13,392 bases of DNA, taken from NCBI GenBank assembly GCA_003456125.1, contig DMPD01000289.1, positions 1-13,392 on the forward strand. The letters are read 5' to 3'. A program made the position numbers and the translations under genes. The stretch is from Cyanobacteria bacterium UBA8156 (GTDB lineage Bacteria; Cyanobacteriota; Cyanobacteriia; Pseudanabaenales; Pseudanabaenaceae). The notes under the pieces are model-generated. The model did no database searches. It worked only from the letters and a program-made list of their open reading frames with translations, and was not told the origin of the DNA. This document shows, in pieces, positions 7,110-13,392 of this stretch. How positions within the stretch are numbered: position 1 is the first letter of the stretch; each line of letters opens with the position of its first letter.

Positions 7110-7723
7110 GCTAGCCCCCGAATCGCCACCACAATGGCCGGCAGACAGTCCAACAACCCGTGGTCACTGTCCGGACAATGCAAGACCGTTTGCGCTCGCC
7201 ACCGGGCAAAATCGGCGCTGACGGCGACCGGAATCACCTCATCCCGCCGCCCGTGAAAGATCACCATCGGGAGCGATCGGGTCAGCGTGTAGGGATCGTG
7301 CGTGCAGGCATCCTCCCAAAAGCTCCAGGCCAAGGGCAGCGATCGCCCGGCCCCGTGATGAAAAAACTCCCATTCCCCCCGTTCCCGCCACTGGCGAAAG
7401 GCTTCCTCCCCCAACAATCCAGGCAGCCGTTGGGCAAAATCCAAAGCCGGCGCCAGCAGGACCAAACGCTGTACCGCAGGGAGGCGAGCCGCCAACAAGA
7501 CCGCCACCAGCCCCCCCAAACTGGAACCAATCAGCGTTGCCGGTTCTTCCCCTAACGTCTCCGTCAACCAGGTTAACTGCCGGGAGAGGGTCGCCGTCCG
7601 AAAATCCCCCAAATTCAAATCGGGAATTTCCAAAGCGATCGCGGGAGCCAAGGACTGACGCAGGGCTTGCGCCTTCCGGGAAGCCGGCGACGACGCAAAC
7701 CCATGCAAATAGAGCCAGCGCAT
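7106..7723 (-). CDS. YqiA/UPF0227-like alpha/beta hydrolase (putative esterase)
   Basis: This small cytosolic alpha/beta hydrolase has 205 residues, close to the 190-200 of YqiA-type proteins. The N-terminus reads MRWLYLHGFASSP, the oxyanion-side HGF motif typical of the group. The nucleophile elbow is GSSLGG with Ser68. The likely acid is Asp161 in FHGRRDEVIP and the base His188 in SDHGLLD, completing a Ser-Asp-His triad. The ATG at 7723 lies 3 nt after the ndhD stop and has no Shine-Dalgarno, so translation probably follows ndhD. Its TAG overlaps the TAG of the convergent bestrophin-like gene by sharing bases 7107-7108. The family shows esterase activity on short acyl esters in Escherichia coli YqiA; the natural substrate here is unknown, and a direct role in NDH-1 is not supported by anything beyond position. 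Confidence 0.82.
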   Translation of the reverse strand: MRWLYLHGFASSPASRKAQALRQSLAPAIALEIPDLNLGDFRTATLSRQLTWLTETLGEEPATLIGSSLGGLVAVLLAARLPAVQRLVLLAPALDFAQRLPGLLGEEAFRQWRERGEWEFFHHGAGRSLPLAWSFWEDACTHDPYTLTRSLPMVIFHGRRDEVIPVAVSADFARWRAQTVLHCPDSDHGLLDCLPAIVVAIRGLA

Positions 7724-7726
7724 GGT

Positions 7727-9310
7727 TTAAGAACGATTGGGCAAAGATGGGGCCAACCGAGCATATTGGGGCGCATCGGCGATCGCCAAAGCCGGCAACT
7801 TATCCCGCAACGGCGACACCAAGCGACCGATGGAAGCATCGTAGGTTTGGGTCACCAGTTTGGGATACAAACCAATGCCAATGATGGGCACCAACAGACA
7901 GGCAACGATGAACACCTCCCGTGGTTCCGCATCCACCAACTCTTCGTGGGCCACCAAAGCCTGGTTTTCCGAACCAAAGAAAATTTCCCGCAACATCGAC
8001 AGCAGATAGATCGGCGTGAGAATTACCCCCACCGCCATCAACAATACCGCCACAATCTTGAAGGGCGTGGTGTAGGCATCGCTGGTAGCAAAACCCACAA
8101 ACACCATCAATTCCGCCACAAACCCGCTCATCCCCGGCAACGCCAACGAAGCCAAAGAACAGGTGGTAAACATGGCAAAAATGCGGCGCATCTTTTGGCC
8201 GACGCCCCCCATCTCATCCAAAATCAGGGTGTGGGTGCGATCGTAGGTGGCCCCCACCAAGAAAAAGAGGCTAGCCCCAATCAAGCCATGGGAGATCATT
8301 TGCAGCATGGCACCGCTGGTGCCCAACTGCGTAAACGAGGCCATGCCAATCAAGACAAATCCCATGTGGGAAATCGAAGAATAGGCGATTTTGCGTTTGA
8401 GGTTCCGTTGGGCAAACGAAGTCAAAGCGGCATAAATAATGTTGACAATGCCCAATACCACCAACACCGGCCCGAAAAACACGTGGGCTTCCGGCAACAT
8501 CCCGGCATTGAACCGCAGCAGGGCGTAGCCCCCCATCTTCAACAAAATGCCCGCCAGCAACATGTGTACCGGGGCCGTCGCTTCGCCGTGGGCATCGGGC
8601 AACCAGGTGTGCAGCGGGAAAATGGGCAACTTCACGCCGTAGGCAATCAAGAAGCCACCGTAGGCCAACAGCTGAAACGTCAGGGGATAACTTTTGGCCG
8701 CCAATGCGGTCATATCAAAGGTAGTCGTGTCACCGTAAAACGCCATGGCCAGCCCTGCCACCAGAATAAAGAGGGAGCCGCCGGCGGTGTAGAGAATAAA
8801 CTTGGTGGCGGCGTACTGACGTTTTTTGCCCCCCCAAATCGAGAGCAGCAAATACACGGGAATGAGCTCCAGTTCCCACATCAAAAAGAACAAGAGCATG
8901 TCCTGCACCGCAAACACCCCGATCTGACCGCCGTACATGGCCAACATCAGGAAGTAAAAGAGGCGAGGCTTGAGGGACACCGGCCACGAAGCCAAAATCG
9001 CCAAGGTGGTGATAAACCCCGTCAGCAAAATCAGGGGCATGGAAATCCCGTCGGCCGCCACCGACCAGTTCAAGCCCAGTTGCGGAATCCAGTTGTATCG
9101 CTCCTGCAATTGGAGACCCCCTTGGTTCGGGTCGTACCCGCTGACATAGGCCCAGACCAATACGATGAAATCGATCAGACCCACCACCAGGGCATACCAC
9201 CGGATGGTTTTGCCATCTCCCTTGTCGGGCACAAAGGGAATCAAAAACGACATTCCCACCGGAAACAAGATGGAAAATGTCAGCCAAGGAAACGAGGCAA
9301 GTTCAGGCAT
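7727..9310 (-). CDS. ndhD: NAD(P)H-quinone oxidoreductase (NDH-1) subunit 4, NdhD
   Basis: This integral membrane subunit has 527 residues and about 14 hydrophobic segments. NdhD is an antiporter-like proton-pumping module of cyanobacterial NDH-1, which feeds electrons from ferredoxin to plastoquinone in respiration and cyclic flow. It carries [14 protein letters not shown] near 143-156 (conserved TM5 Glu146), then [32 protein letters not shown] around 225-244 (TM7 Lys227), and [12 protein letters not shown] with Lys258, the charged residues expected of NuoM homologues. The WGGKKRxYAATKF block resembles NdhD1/D2 and chloroplast NdhD rather than the CO2-uptake forms D3/D4. I chose the ATG at 9310 because [11 protein letters not shown] fits family N-termini; a TTG at 9325 would add five residues. 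It lies 73 nt downstream of chlI and 3 nt upstream of the hydrolase start. Confidence 0.96.
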   Translation of the reverse strand: MPELASFPWLTFSILFPVGMSFLIPFVPDKGDGKTIRWYALVVGLIDFIVLVWAYVSGYDPNQGGLQLQERYNWIPQLGLNWSVAADGISMPLILLTGFITTLAILASWPVSLKPRLFYFLMLAMYGGQIGVFAVQDMLLFFLMWELELIPVYLLLSIWGGKKRQYAATKFILYTAGGSLFILVAGLAMAFYGDTTTFDMTALAAKSYPLTFQLLAYGGFLIAYGVKLPIFPLHTWLPDAHGEATAPVHMLLAGILLKMGGYALLRFNAGMLPEAHVFFGPVLVVLGIVNIIYAALTSFAQRNLKRKIAYSSISHMGFVLIGMASFTQLGTSGAMLQMISHGLIGASLFFLVGATYDRTHTLILDEMGGVGQKMRRIFAMFTTCSLASLALPGMSGFVAELMVFVGFATSDAYTTPFKIVAVLLMAVGVILTPIYLLSMLREIFFGSENQALVAHEELVDAEPREVFIVACLLVPIIGIGLYPKLVTQTYDASIGRLVSPLRDKLPALAIADAPQYARLAPSLPNRS

Positions 9311-9371
9311 AATCGGCGTCGGCAACGTCCGTCCGTCATTATGAACTACTGGGGGCGATCGCTCCGGTTCT

Positions 9372-9388
9372 GTTAAGGGTTCCTTAAC
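9372..9388 (-). repeat. Inverted repeat across the chlI stop codon
   Basis: GTTAAGG and CCTTAAC form a perfect 7-bp inverted repeat with a 3-nt spacer; the TAA stop of chlI (9386-9384) lies inside one arm. In RNA it could fold as a hairpin, but no T-run follows on either strand, so it is not a standard terminator. Confidence 0.6.
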
Positions 9389-10469
9389 GTCCTGCCTCTA
9401 CACCAAACACTTCGGCAAACACTTTTTGCACCTTGTACCCCGCGTCGATCGATTCGAGGGGGTCTTTCCGCAGCCGATGCCGCAAACACAACGGAGCGAT
9501 CCGCGCCACATCGTTGACTTCCACTTCGGTACGCCCTTCCAAAGCCGCGATCGCCTTGGCGGCCCGATTGGTGACAATGTCGCCGCGCAAACCATCAATG
9601 TCCAATTGGGAACACATCTGGGAAATCTGCAACCGCAACTCGTCGGGAATGACTACCGACTTGAGGCGATCGCGAGCCCCCACCAACTGCGATCGCAGCT
9701 CGGTTTGGGGGGTCTGACAGTCTTGCAAAAAAGTTTGGGGGTGGGCATCAAACCGGGAACGCTCTTCCACAATTTTGACCCGCAGGGCCGGCTCCTTCAC
9801 GGTGCGAATCTCAGCGAACATGCCAAACCGATCCAGCAATTGGGGGCGCAACTCCCCCTCTTCGGGGTTGCCCGAACCCACCAACACAAACCGGGCCGGG
9901 TGCCGCACCGAAATCCCCTCCCGTTCGACCGTGTTCCAGCCCGAAGCGGCCGAATCCAACAACACATCCACCAGGTGATCGTCCAGCAAATTCACCTCGT
10001 CGATGTAGAGGATGCCCCGATTGGCTTTCGCCAGCAATCCCGGCTCAAAGGCTTTCACCCCATCCGCCAAAGCCTTTTCGATGTCGATGGTGCCGCAGAC
10101 CCGGTCTTCGGTGGCCCCCAACGGCAAGTCAATCATCATCACGCTTTGTTCCGCGATGGCCAGGGGTTCCCCCGCCGCCACCTTTTGGCGCACTTCTTCG
10201 CTTTGCAGTTCTGGATCGTAGGGGTCGCTGTTGAAAGGGTCGCCCGCCACCACCGGAATCGCCGGCAACAGATCCGCCAGGGCCCGCACCGTTGTCGATT
10301 TGCCCGTACCCCGATCGCCCATCACCAGTACCCCACCGATTTTGGGATCGATTACGTTTAGCAACAGAGCCAATTTCATCTCTTCTTGGCCCACAATCGC
10401 CGTAAACGGAAACACCGGACGACGGGGAGAAACAGCAACCGCAGCAGTCAAGGGAAGTTCATTGGGCAA
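9384..10469 (-). CDS. chlI: Magnesium-chelatase ATPase subunit ChlI (TTG start)
   Basis: ChlI is the AAA+ motor subunit that, with ChlD and ChlH, inserts Mg2+ into protoporphyrin IX, the first committed step to chlorophyll. At 361 residues it is full length. Visible motifs: Walker [10 protein letters not shown] (51-59), Walker B ILYIDE (153-158), sensor-1/arginine-finger region [17 protein letters not shown] (200-216), and sensor-2 [14 protein letters not shown] (293-306). Two cysteines lie in positions conserved with plant CHLI: Cys125 in EDRVCGTID and Cys328 in PLCLRHRL. The plant cysteine in the KLCLLLNVID segment is alanine here (Ala34). The start must be TTG at 10469 or later, since an in-frame TAA sits 12 nt upstream and the next ATG (codon 31) lies within the conserved fold. 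It follows sasA by 40 nt without an evident terminator, and precedes ndhD. Confidence 0.96.
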   Translation of the reverse strand: MPNELPLTAAVAVSPRRPVFPFTAIVGQEEMKLALLLNVIDPKIGGVLVMGDRGTGKSTTVRALADLLPAIPVVAGDPFNSDPYDPELQSEEVRQKVAAGEPLAIAEQSVMMIDLPLGATEDRVCGTIDIEKALADGVKAFEPGLLAKANRGILYIDEVNLLDDHLVDVLLDSAASGWNTVEREGISVRHPARFVLVGSGNPEEGELRPQLLDRFGMFAEIRTVKEPALRVKIVEERSRFDAHPQTFLQDCQTPQTELRSQLVGARDRLKSVVIPDELRLQISQMCSQLDIDGLRGDIVTNRAAKAIAALEGRTEVEVNDVARIAPLCLRHRLRKDPLESIDAGYKVQKVFAEVFGVEAGR

Positions 10470-10509
10470 CGACGTCTTTTACTGTACGCGATTTTTCGGT
10501 TCGGTGGGG

Positions 10510-11589
10510 CTAGAAAATGGGCAGCACCACATGGAAACAACTGCCCTGCTTGCCCGCACTGTCTACCCAAATCCGGCCGTAGTGGGCCCGCACCAGACGT
10601 TGGCAGGTGGCCAGACCAATGCCGTAGCCGACCGAGTCTTCCGGTTGCAGCCGGTAGCTGTGTTCAAAGATGCGCTCCCGGAGGTCGGCGGGAATGCCAG
10701 GGCCGGTATCGGTAACGGTGACATCTACCTTGTGCATAGTGCGGTGGAGGACGCGCAGGGCAATGTGCCCCCCCACCGGAGTGTATTTGCTGGCGTTGTC
10801 CAAAAGATTGCTGAAGACCAGTCGCAACTGTTCCGGATCGCCAAAAATGGTAGGCAAGTCGGGGGGAATATCGCTGGTTAAAACCTGTTTTTTGGCGGCG
10901 ATCGCCGCTTGCAGCGACAAGTCCGCCAAGGCTTCGCGGCACAGTTTTCCCAAATCTACCCGCACCAACTGGGGCATCCGATCGGGCGCACCGGCTTCCA
11001 ACATATCGGTGATTAAACTGTCGAGCAGCTTGACTTGCTGCCGGGCGTGGCGGAGCAGTTCTTGCCCTTTTTCAGGTACTAGGCGATCGCCGCTGACTTC
11101 GAGGGTTTCGACCGCCAGCGAGACAGCGGCCAAGGGGTTGCGCAGGTCATGGGCGACAATAGCCAACATCCGTTCTTGGAACAGCAGCCGCTCGGTGAGT
11201 TTGGCGTTTTCCTGCTTGAGGCGAAACACTTCATCGGCGATTTGCAGTTGGGCTTCGGTGGTGGGGAGCGGGCCCGCGATCGGGTCAGCCCCATGCGCCA
11301 GCCGTTTCCAGGTTGACCAGGCGTTGCGCAACTCCGCCAGCAGGTTTTTGCCCGCGATGAGGTGGCGGGTCCCCCCGGCAATGTGCACCAGGGTGGGGGT
11401 CAACATCACCCGAAAGTGTTCCGCCAGTTGGGGTTGCTCCCCTACCCGCACCACCCGCAGGGTGCTGGGGTGTTCGGTATCGGCGGCCAAAAACGCCTGC
11501 ACGGCTTGTACCAATTCCCAGGCACTGGGGCGATCGTCAATGAACAGCACCAGTTGCATTTTGGGTATCGGCTCAGGGCGTTCGGTCAT
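10510..11589 (-). CDS. sasA: Circadian clock-output sensor histidine kinase SasA
   Basis: SasA reads the phosphorylation state of KaiC and passes phosphate to RpaA, driving rhythmic transcription. The N-terminal ~95 residues (QLVLFIDDRPS at 12-22, VTP-like MLTPTLVHI at 62-70) match its KaiB-like thioredoxin-fold sensor domain. A coiled-coil linker (about 112-140) leads to the H-box MLAIVAHDLRNPLAA with phosphoacceptor His147. The HATPase domain shows the N-box NLLDNASKYT (261-270), DTGPGIP (294-300) and GYGIGLATC (321-329). There is no transmembrane segment, as expected for a cytosolic kinase. At 359 residues it is some 25 shorter than the ~385 of well-known SasA proteins, mainly at the N-terminus and linker. 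The ATG at 11589 has no Shine-Dalgarno; the ATG at 11559 (residue 11) is an alternative. kaiABC and rpaA are not in this window. It heads the minus-strand cluster and is divergent from recJ. Confidence 0.93.
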   Translation of the reverse strand: MTERPEPIPKMQLVLFIDDRPSAWELVQAVQAFLAADTEHPSTLRVVRVGEQPQLAEHFRVMLTPTLVHIAGGTRHLIAGKNLLAELRNAWSTWKRLAHGADPIAGPLPTTEAQLQIADEVFRLKQENAKLTERLLFQERMLAIVAHDLRNPLAAVSLAVETLEVSGDRLVPEKGQELLRHARQQVKLLDSLITDMLEAGAPDRMPQLVRVDLGKLCREALADLSLQAAIAAKKQVLTSDIPPDLPTIFGDPEQLRLVFSNLLDNASKYTPVGGHIALRVLHRTMHKVDVTVTDTGPGIPADLRERIFEHSYRLQPEDSVGYGIGLATCQRLVRAHYGRIWVDSAGKQGSCFHVVLPIF

Positions 11590-11654
11590 GGGGGGGATGG
11601 GGCCACTGCGGTCATTTTAAGGTAAATTTAACAAGCATTTCGCGGAGAAACGGG
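11590..11654. other. Short divergent promoter region between sasA and recJ
   Basis: Only 65 bp separate the two divergent starts, so the promoters must overlap or sit inside the coding ends. An AT-rich core at about 11612-11632 gives TTTTAAGGTAAATTTAAC on the plus strand; TAAAAT on the minus strand (11619-11614) is a fair -10 for sasA, and TAAATT (11623-11628) is a weak one for recJ. No -35 hexamers are convincing. Confidence 0.4.
11644..11647 (+). promoter_or_regulatory. Shine-Dalgarno supporting the GTG start of recJ
   Basis: GGAG lies 7 nt before GTG 11655. The frame stays open upstream through the sasA start region without any ATG or GTG, so this site decides the recJ start. Confidence 0.7.
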
Positions 11655-13392
11655 GTGTCGCTACCCGAACAGCGTTGGCAGATCGCGTCGGCCGGCGGCG
11701 ATGCGTTGGCGACGGCTTTGGGCATTTCTCCTTTTTTGGCTCGGATTCTGTGGGGTCGGGGGTGGCAGACTGTGGCCGTGGCGCGGGCTTTCTTGACCGG
11801 CGAAGAGGTGTTGCCCGATCCCCACACGGTGTTTCCGGATTTGAGCCGGAGTGTGGCCCGGCTGACGGCGGCCATCGCCCAACAAGAGGCGATCGCCATT
11901 TGTGGGGATTACGATGCCGACGGCATGACCAGCACGGCGTTGTTGTTGCGGACGTTGCGGGCGGTGGGGGGCCACGCCGACTACGAAATTCCCAGTCGGG
12001 CCCGCGAAGGGTACGGCATCAACGAACGCATGGTGCGATCGCTTCAGGAGCGGGGGGTTTCGTTGATTTTGACGGTGGACAACGGCATCGCGGCCCACAG
12101 TCCCCTGGCTTTGGCGCGCCAACTGGGGGTGGATGTGATTGTGACCGATCACCACGACCTGCCCCCGGAGTTGCCGCCGGCCCTGGCGATCCTCAACCCG
12201 AAAATGCTGCCCCCGGATTCCCCCTACGCCACGATCGCAGGGGTGGGAGTGGCCTACCTGTTGGGGCGGGCCCTGGCGGCCCGCTGCGGCCAACTGAGCA
12301 CCCTAGAGCCGATGTTGTTGGAATTGTTGGCCCTGGGCACGATTGCCGATTTGGCCGCGTTGGTGGGGGTCAACCGTCACCTCACCCGACAGGGATTGCA
12401 GCGGTTGGGTCGTTCCTGCCTGCCCGGAGTCCGTGCCCTGCAACAGGTGGCCGGTCTGGCCGATCTGCGGCAAGACCTCAAGCCCGATGCGGTGGGGTTT
12501 GCCCTGGGCCCCCGCATCAACGCCGTTGGCCGCATCGGCGACCCGACGATCGCCATCGAGTTGCTGACCACCGACGACGAAGGCATCGCCCTCGAACGGG
12601 CTATGCAATGCGAACAAATCAACCAAAAACGCCAACAGCTCTGCCAAGAAATTGAAGCCCAGGCCATCGCCCAGGTGGAAACGGCCCTGACCACGGGCGA
12701 AATCGATCTCCAACGCGATCGGGTGCTGGTGTTGATGCAGCCAAACTGGCATCAGGGAGTCATTGGCATCGTCGCTTCCCGGCTAGTCGAGCGGTATGGT
12801 GCCCCGGTATTTTTGGCCACGGCGGCGGCCGACGACCAGTTGCGGGGCTCAGCCCGGGGCATTCCCGAATTTCATGTGTTTGCGGCCCTGGAAAGTGCCA
12901 AGTCCCTGCTGTTGCACCACGGGGGGCACCCGGCGGCCGGCGGTTTTTCTTTGCAGGCCGAGCACTGGCCCGCATTTCAGGAGGCGTTGCAACGCTTTGC
13001 CCAAACCCACCTGCAACCGGCGTGGATTCGGCCCCGGGTGGAAGTCGATGCTTTGGTGGACATCCGCGATCTCTCTTTGGCGTTGTGGGCCGATATGGAA
13101 AAGCTGCAACCCTGCGGTATGGGCAACCGCGCCCCCGTTTTGGCCAGCACCCATGTTCGTGTGGTGGCCCAAAAAGCCTTTGGCAAAAACCAAGAACACC
13201 TACGGTTGACGTTGGCCCGCGGCGCCAAAACCATCACGGCCCTGGCGTGGCGGGGAGCCGAGGCCCTGCCGTTGCCCCCGGTGGTGGATATGGCCTACAC
13301 CCTGAACCGCAAGCTCGAACAAGGGGAATCCTACCTGGAATTGGAGGTCAAGGGGTTGCGACGACCCTGCCCCCCCCCGATCTACCAACCCC
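11655..13392 (+). CDS. recJ: Single-stranded-DNA-specific exonuclease RecJ, C-terminus cut by window edge
   Basis: RecJ degrades single-stranded DNA 5' to 3' in recombination and mismatch or gap repair. The frame runs from GTG 11655 to the window end, giving 579 residues without a stop. DHH-domain motifs are in order: GDYDADG (84-90), VDNG (141-144), DHH (165-167), GTIADLA (228-234). DHHA1-domain marks are GPRINAVGRI (285-294), HQGVIGIVASRL (366-377), SARG (399-402) and the nucleotide-binding GGHPAAGGF (423-431). An OB-fold region follows (about 485-570, starting LQPCGMGN). Cyanobacterial RecJ proteins are often longer than 579 residues, so the remaining C-terminus lies beyond the window. The acidic and histidine metal ligands are present, so the enzyme looks active. 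Divergent from sasA with 65 bp between them. Confidence 0.95.
   Translation, partial: MSLPEQRWQIASAGGDALATALGISPFLARILWGRGWQTVAVARAFLTGEEVLPDPHTVFPDLSRSVARLTAAIAQQEAIAICGDYDADGMTSTALLLRTLRAVGGHADYEIPSRAREGYGINERMVRSLQERGVSLILTVDNGIAAHSPLALARQLGVDVIVTDHHDLPPELPPALAILNPKMLPPDSPYATIAGVGVAYLLGRALAARCGQLSTLEPMLLELLALGTIADLAALVGVNRHLTRQGLQRLGRSCLPGVRALQQVAGLADLRQDLKPDAVGFALGPRINAVGRIGDPTIAIELLTTDDEGIALERAMQCEQINQKRQQLCQEIEAQAIAQVETALTTGEIDLQRDRVLVLMQPNWHQGVIGIVASRLVERYGAPVFLATAAADDQLRGSARGIPEFHVFAALESAKSLLLHHGGHPAAGGFSLQAEHWPAFQEALQRFAQTHLQPAWIRPRVEVDALVDIRDLSLALWADMEKLQPCGMGNRAPVLASTHVRVVAQKAFGKNQEHLRLTLARGAKTITALAWRGAEALPLPPVVDMAYTLNRKLEQGESYLELEVKGLRRPCPPPIYQP

Noticed and set aside
7667..9376. 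Long plus-strand open frame of 569 codons opposite ndhD
   Set aside because: It lies antisense to a well-supported ndhD, is rich in His, Gln, Arg and Gly as expected of a complementary-strand shadow, and shows no family motif or ribosome-binding site.
9372..9388. Inverted repeat considered as an intrinsic terminator for chlI
   Set aside because: The stem is AT-rich at its base and no T-run follows on the minus strand, so only a generic inverted repeat is claimed.
10670..11620. Plus-strand open frame of 316 codons opposite sasA
   Set aside because: The Ser, Arg and Ala-rich translation has no recognisable domain and is fully antisense to a complete SasA.

Overview
This window comes from a fairly GC-rich cyanobacterial chromosome. 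The gene content points that way: a plant-type magnesium-chelatase ChlI, an NDH-1 subunit NdhD of the cyanobacterial/chloroplast type, and the clock-output kinase SasA with its KaiB-like sensor domain. The palindrome GCGATCGC (HIP1), typical of many cyanobacterial genomes, also occurs at least 17 times. The presence of sasA implies a Kai-clock lineage, but I cannot name the species.

Layout. (i) 1-3168, minus strand: a large Calx-beta/RTX protein that looks like a type I secretion substrate. Downstream of it, after a clear intrinsic terminator, is an FkbM-family methyltransferase cut by the left window edge. (ii) 3169-3443: a non-coding divergent spacer. (iii) 3444-7109, plus strand: htpG (Hsp90) followed by two tandem bestrophin-like channel paralogues. 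The first overlaps htpG by ATGA and the second starts 7 nt after the first stops. (iv) 7106-11589, minus strand: in transcription order sasA, chlI, ndhD and a small YqiA-like alpha/beta hydrolase, with gaps of 40, 73 and 3 nt. (v) 11655 to the right edge, plus strand: recJ, divergent from sasA across 65 bp and open at the window end.

How they fit together. Most of the window is housekeeping and photosynthetic-physiology DNA: protein folding, anion flux, chlorophyll synthesis, NDH-1 electron flow, clock output and DNA repair. The accessory-looking part is the secreted Calx-beta/RTX protein with its FkbM neighbour. I saw no tRNA, rRNA, CRISPR array, insertion sequence or phage gene. I also found no convincing new multi-gene system. 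The most interesting items are the chaperone/tandem-channel gene set, the clock-kinase/Mg-chelatase/NDH-1 cluster, and the terminator placed just in front of the FkbM gene.
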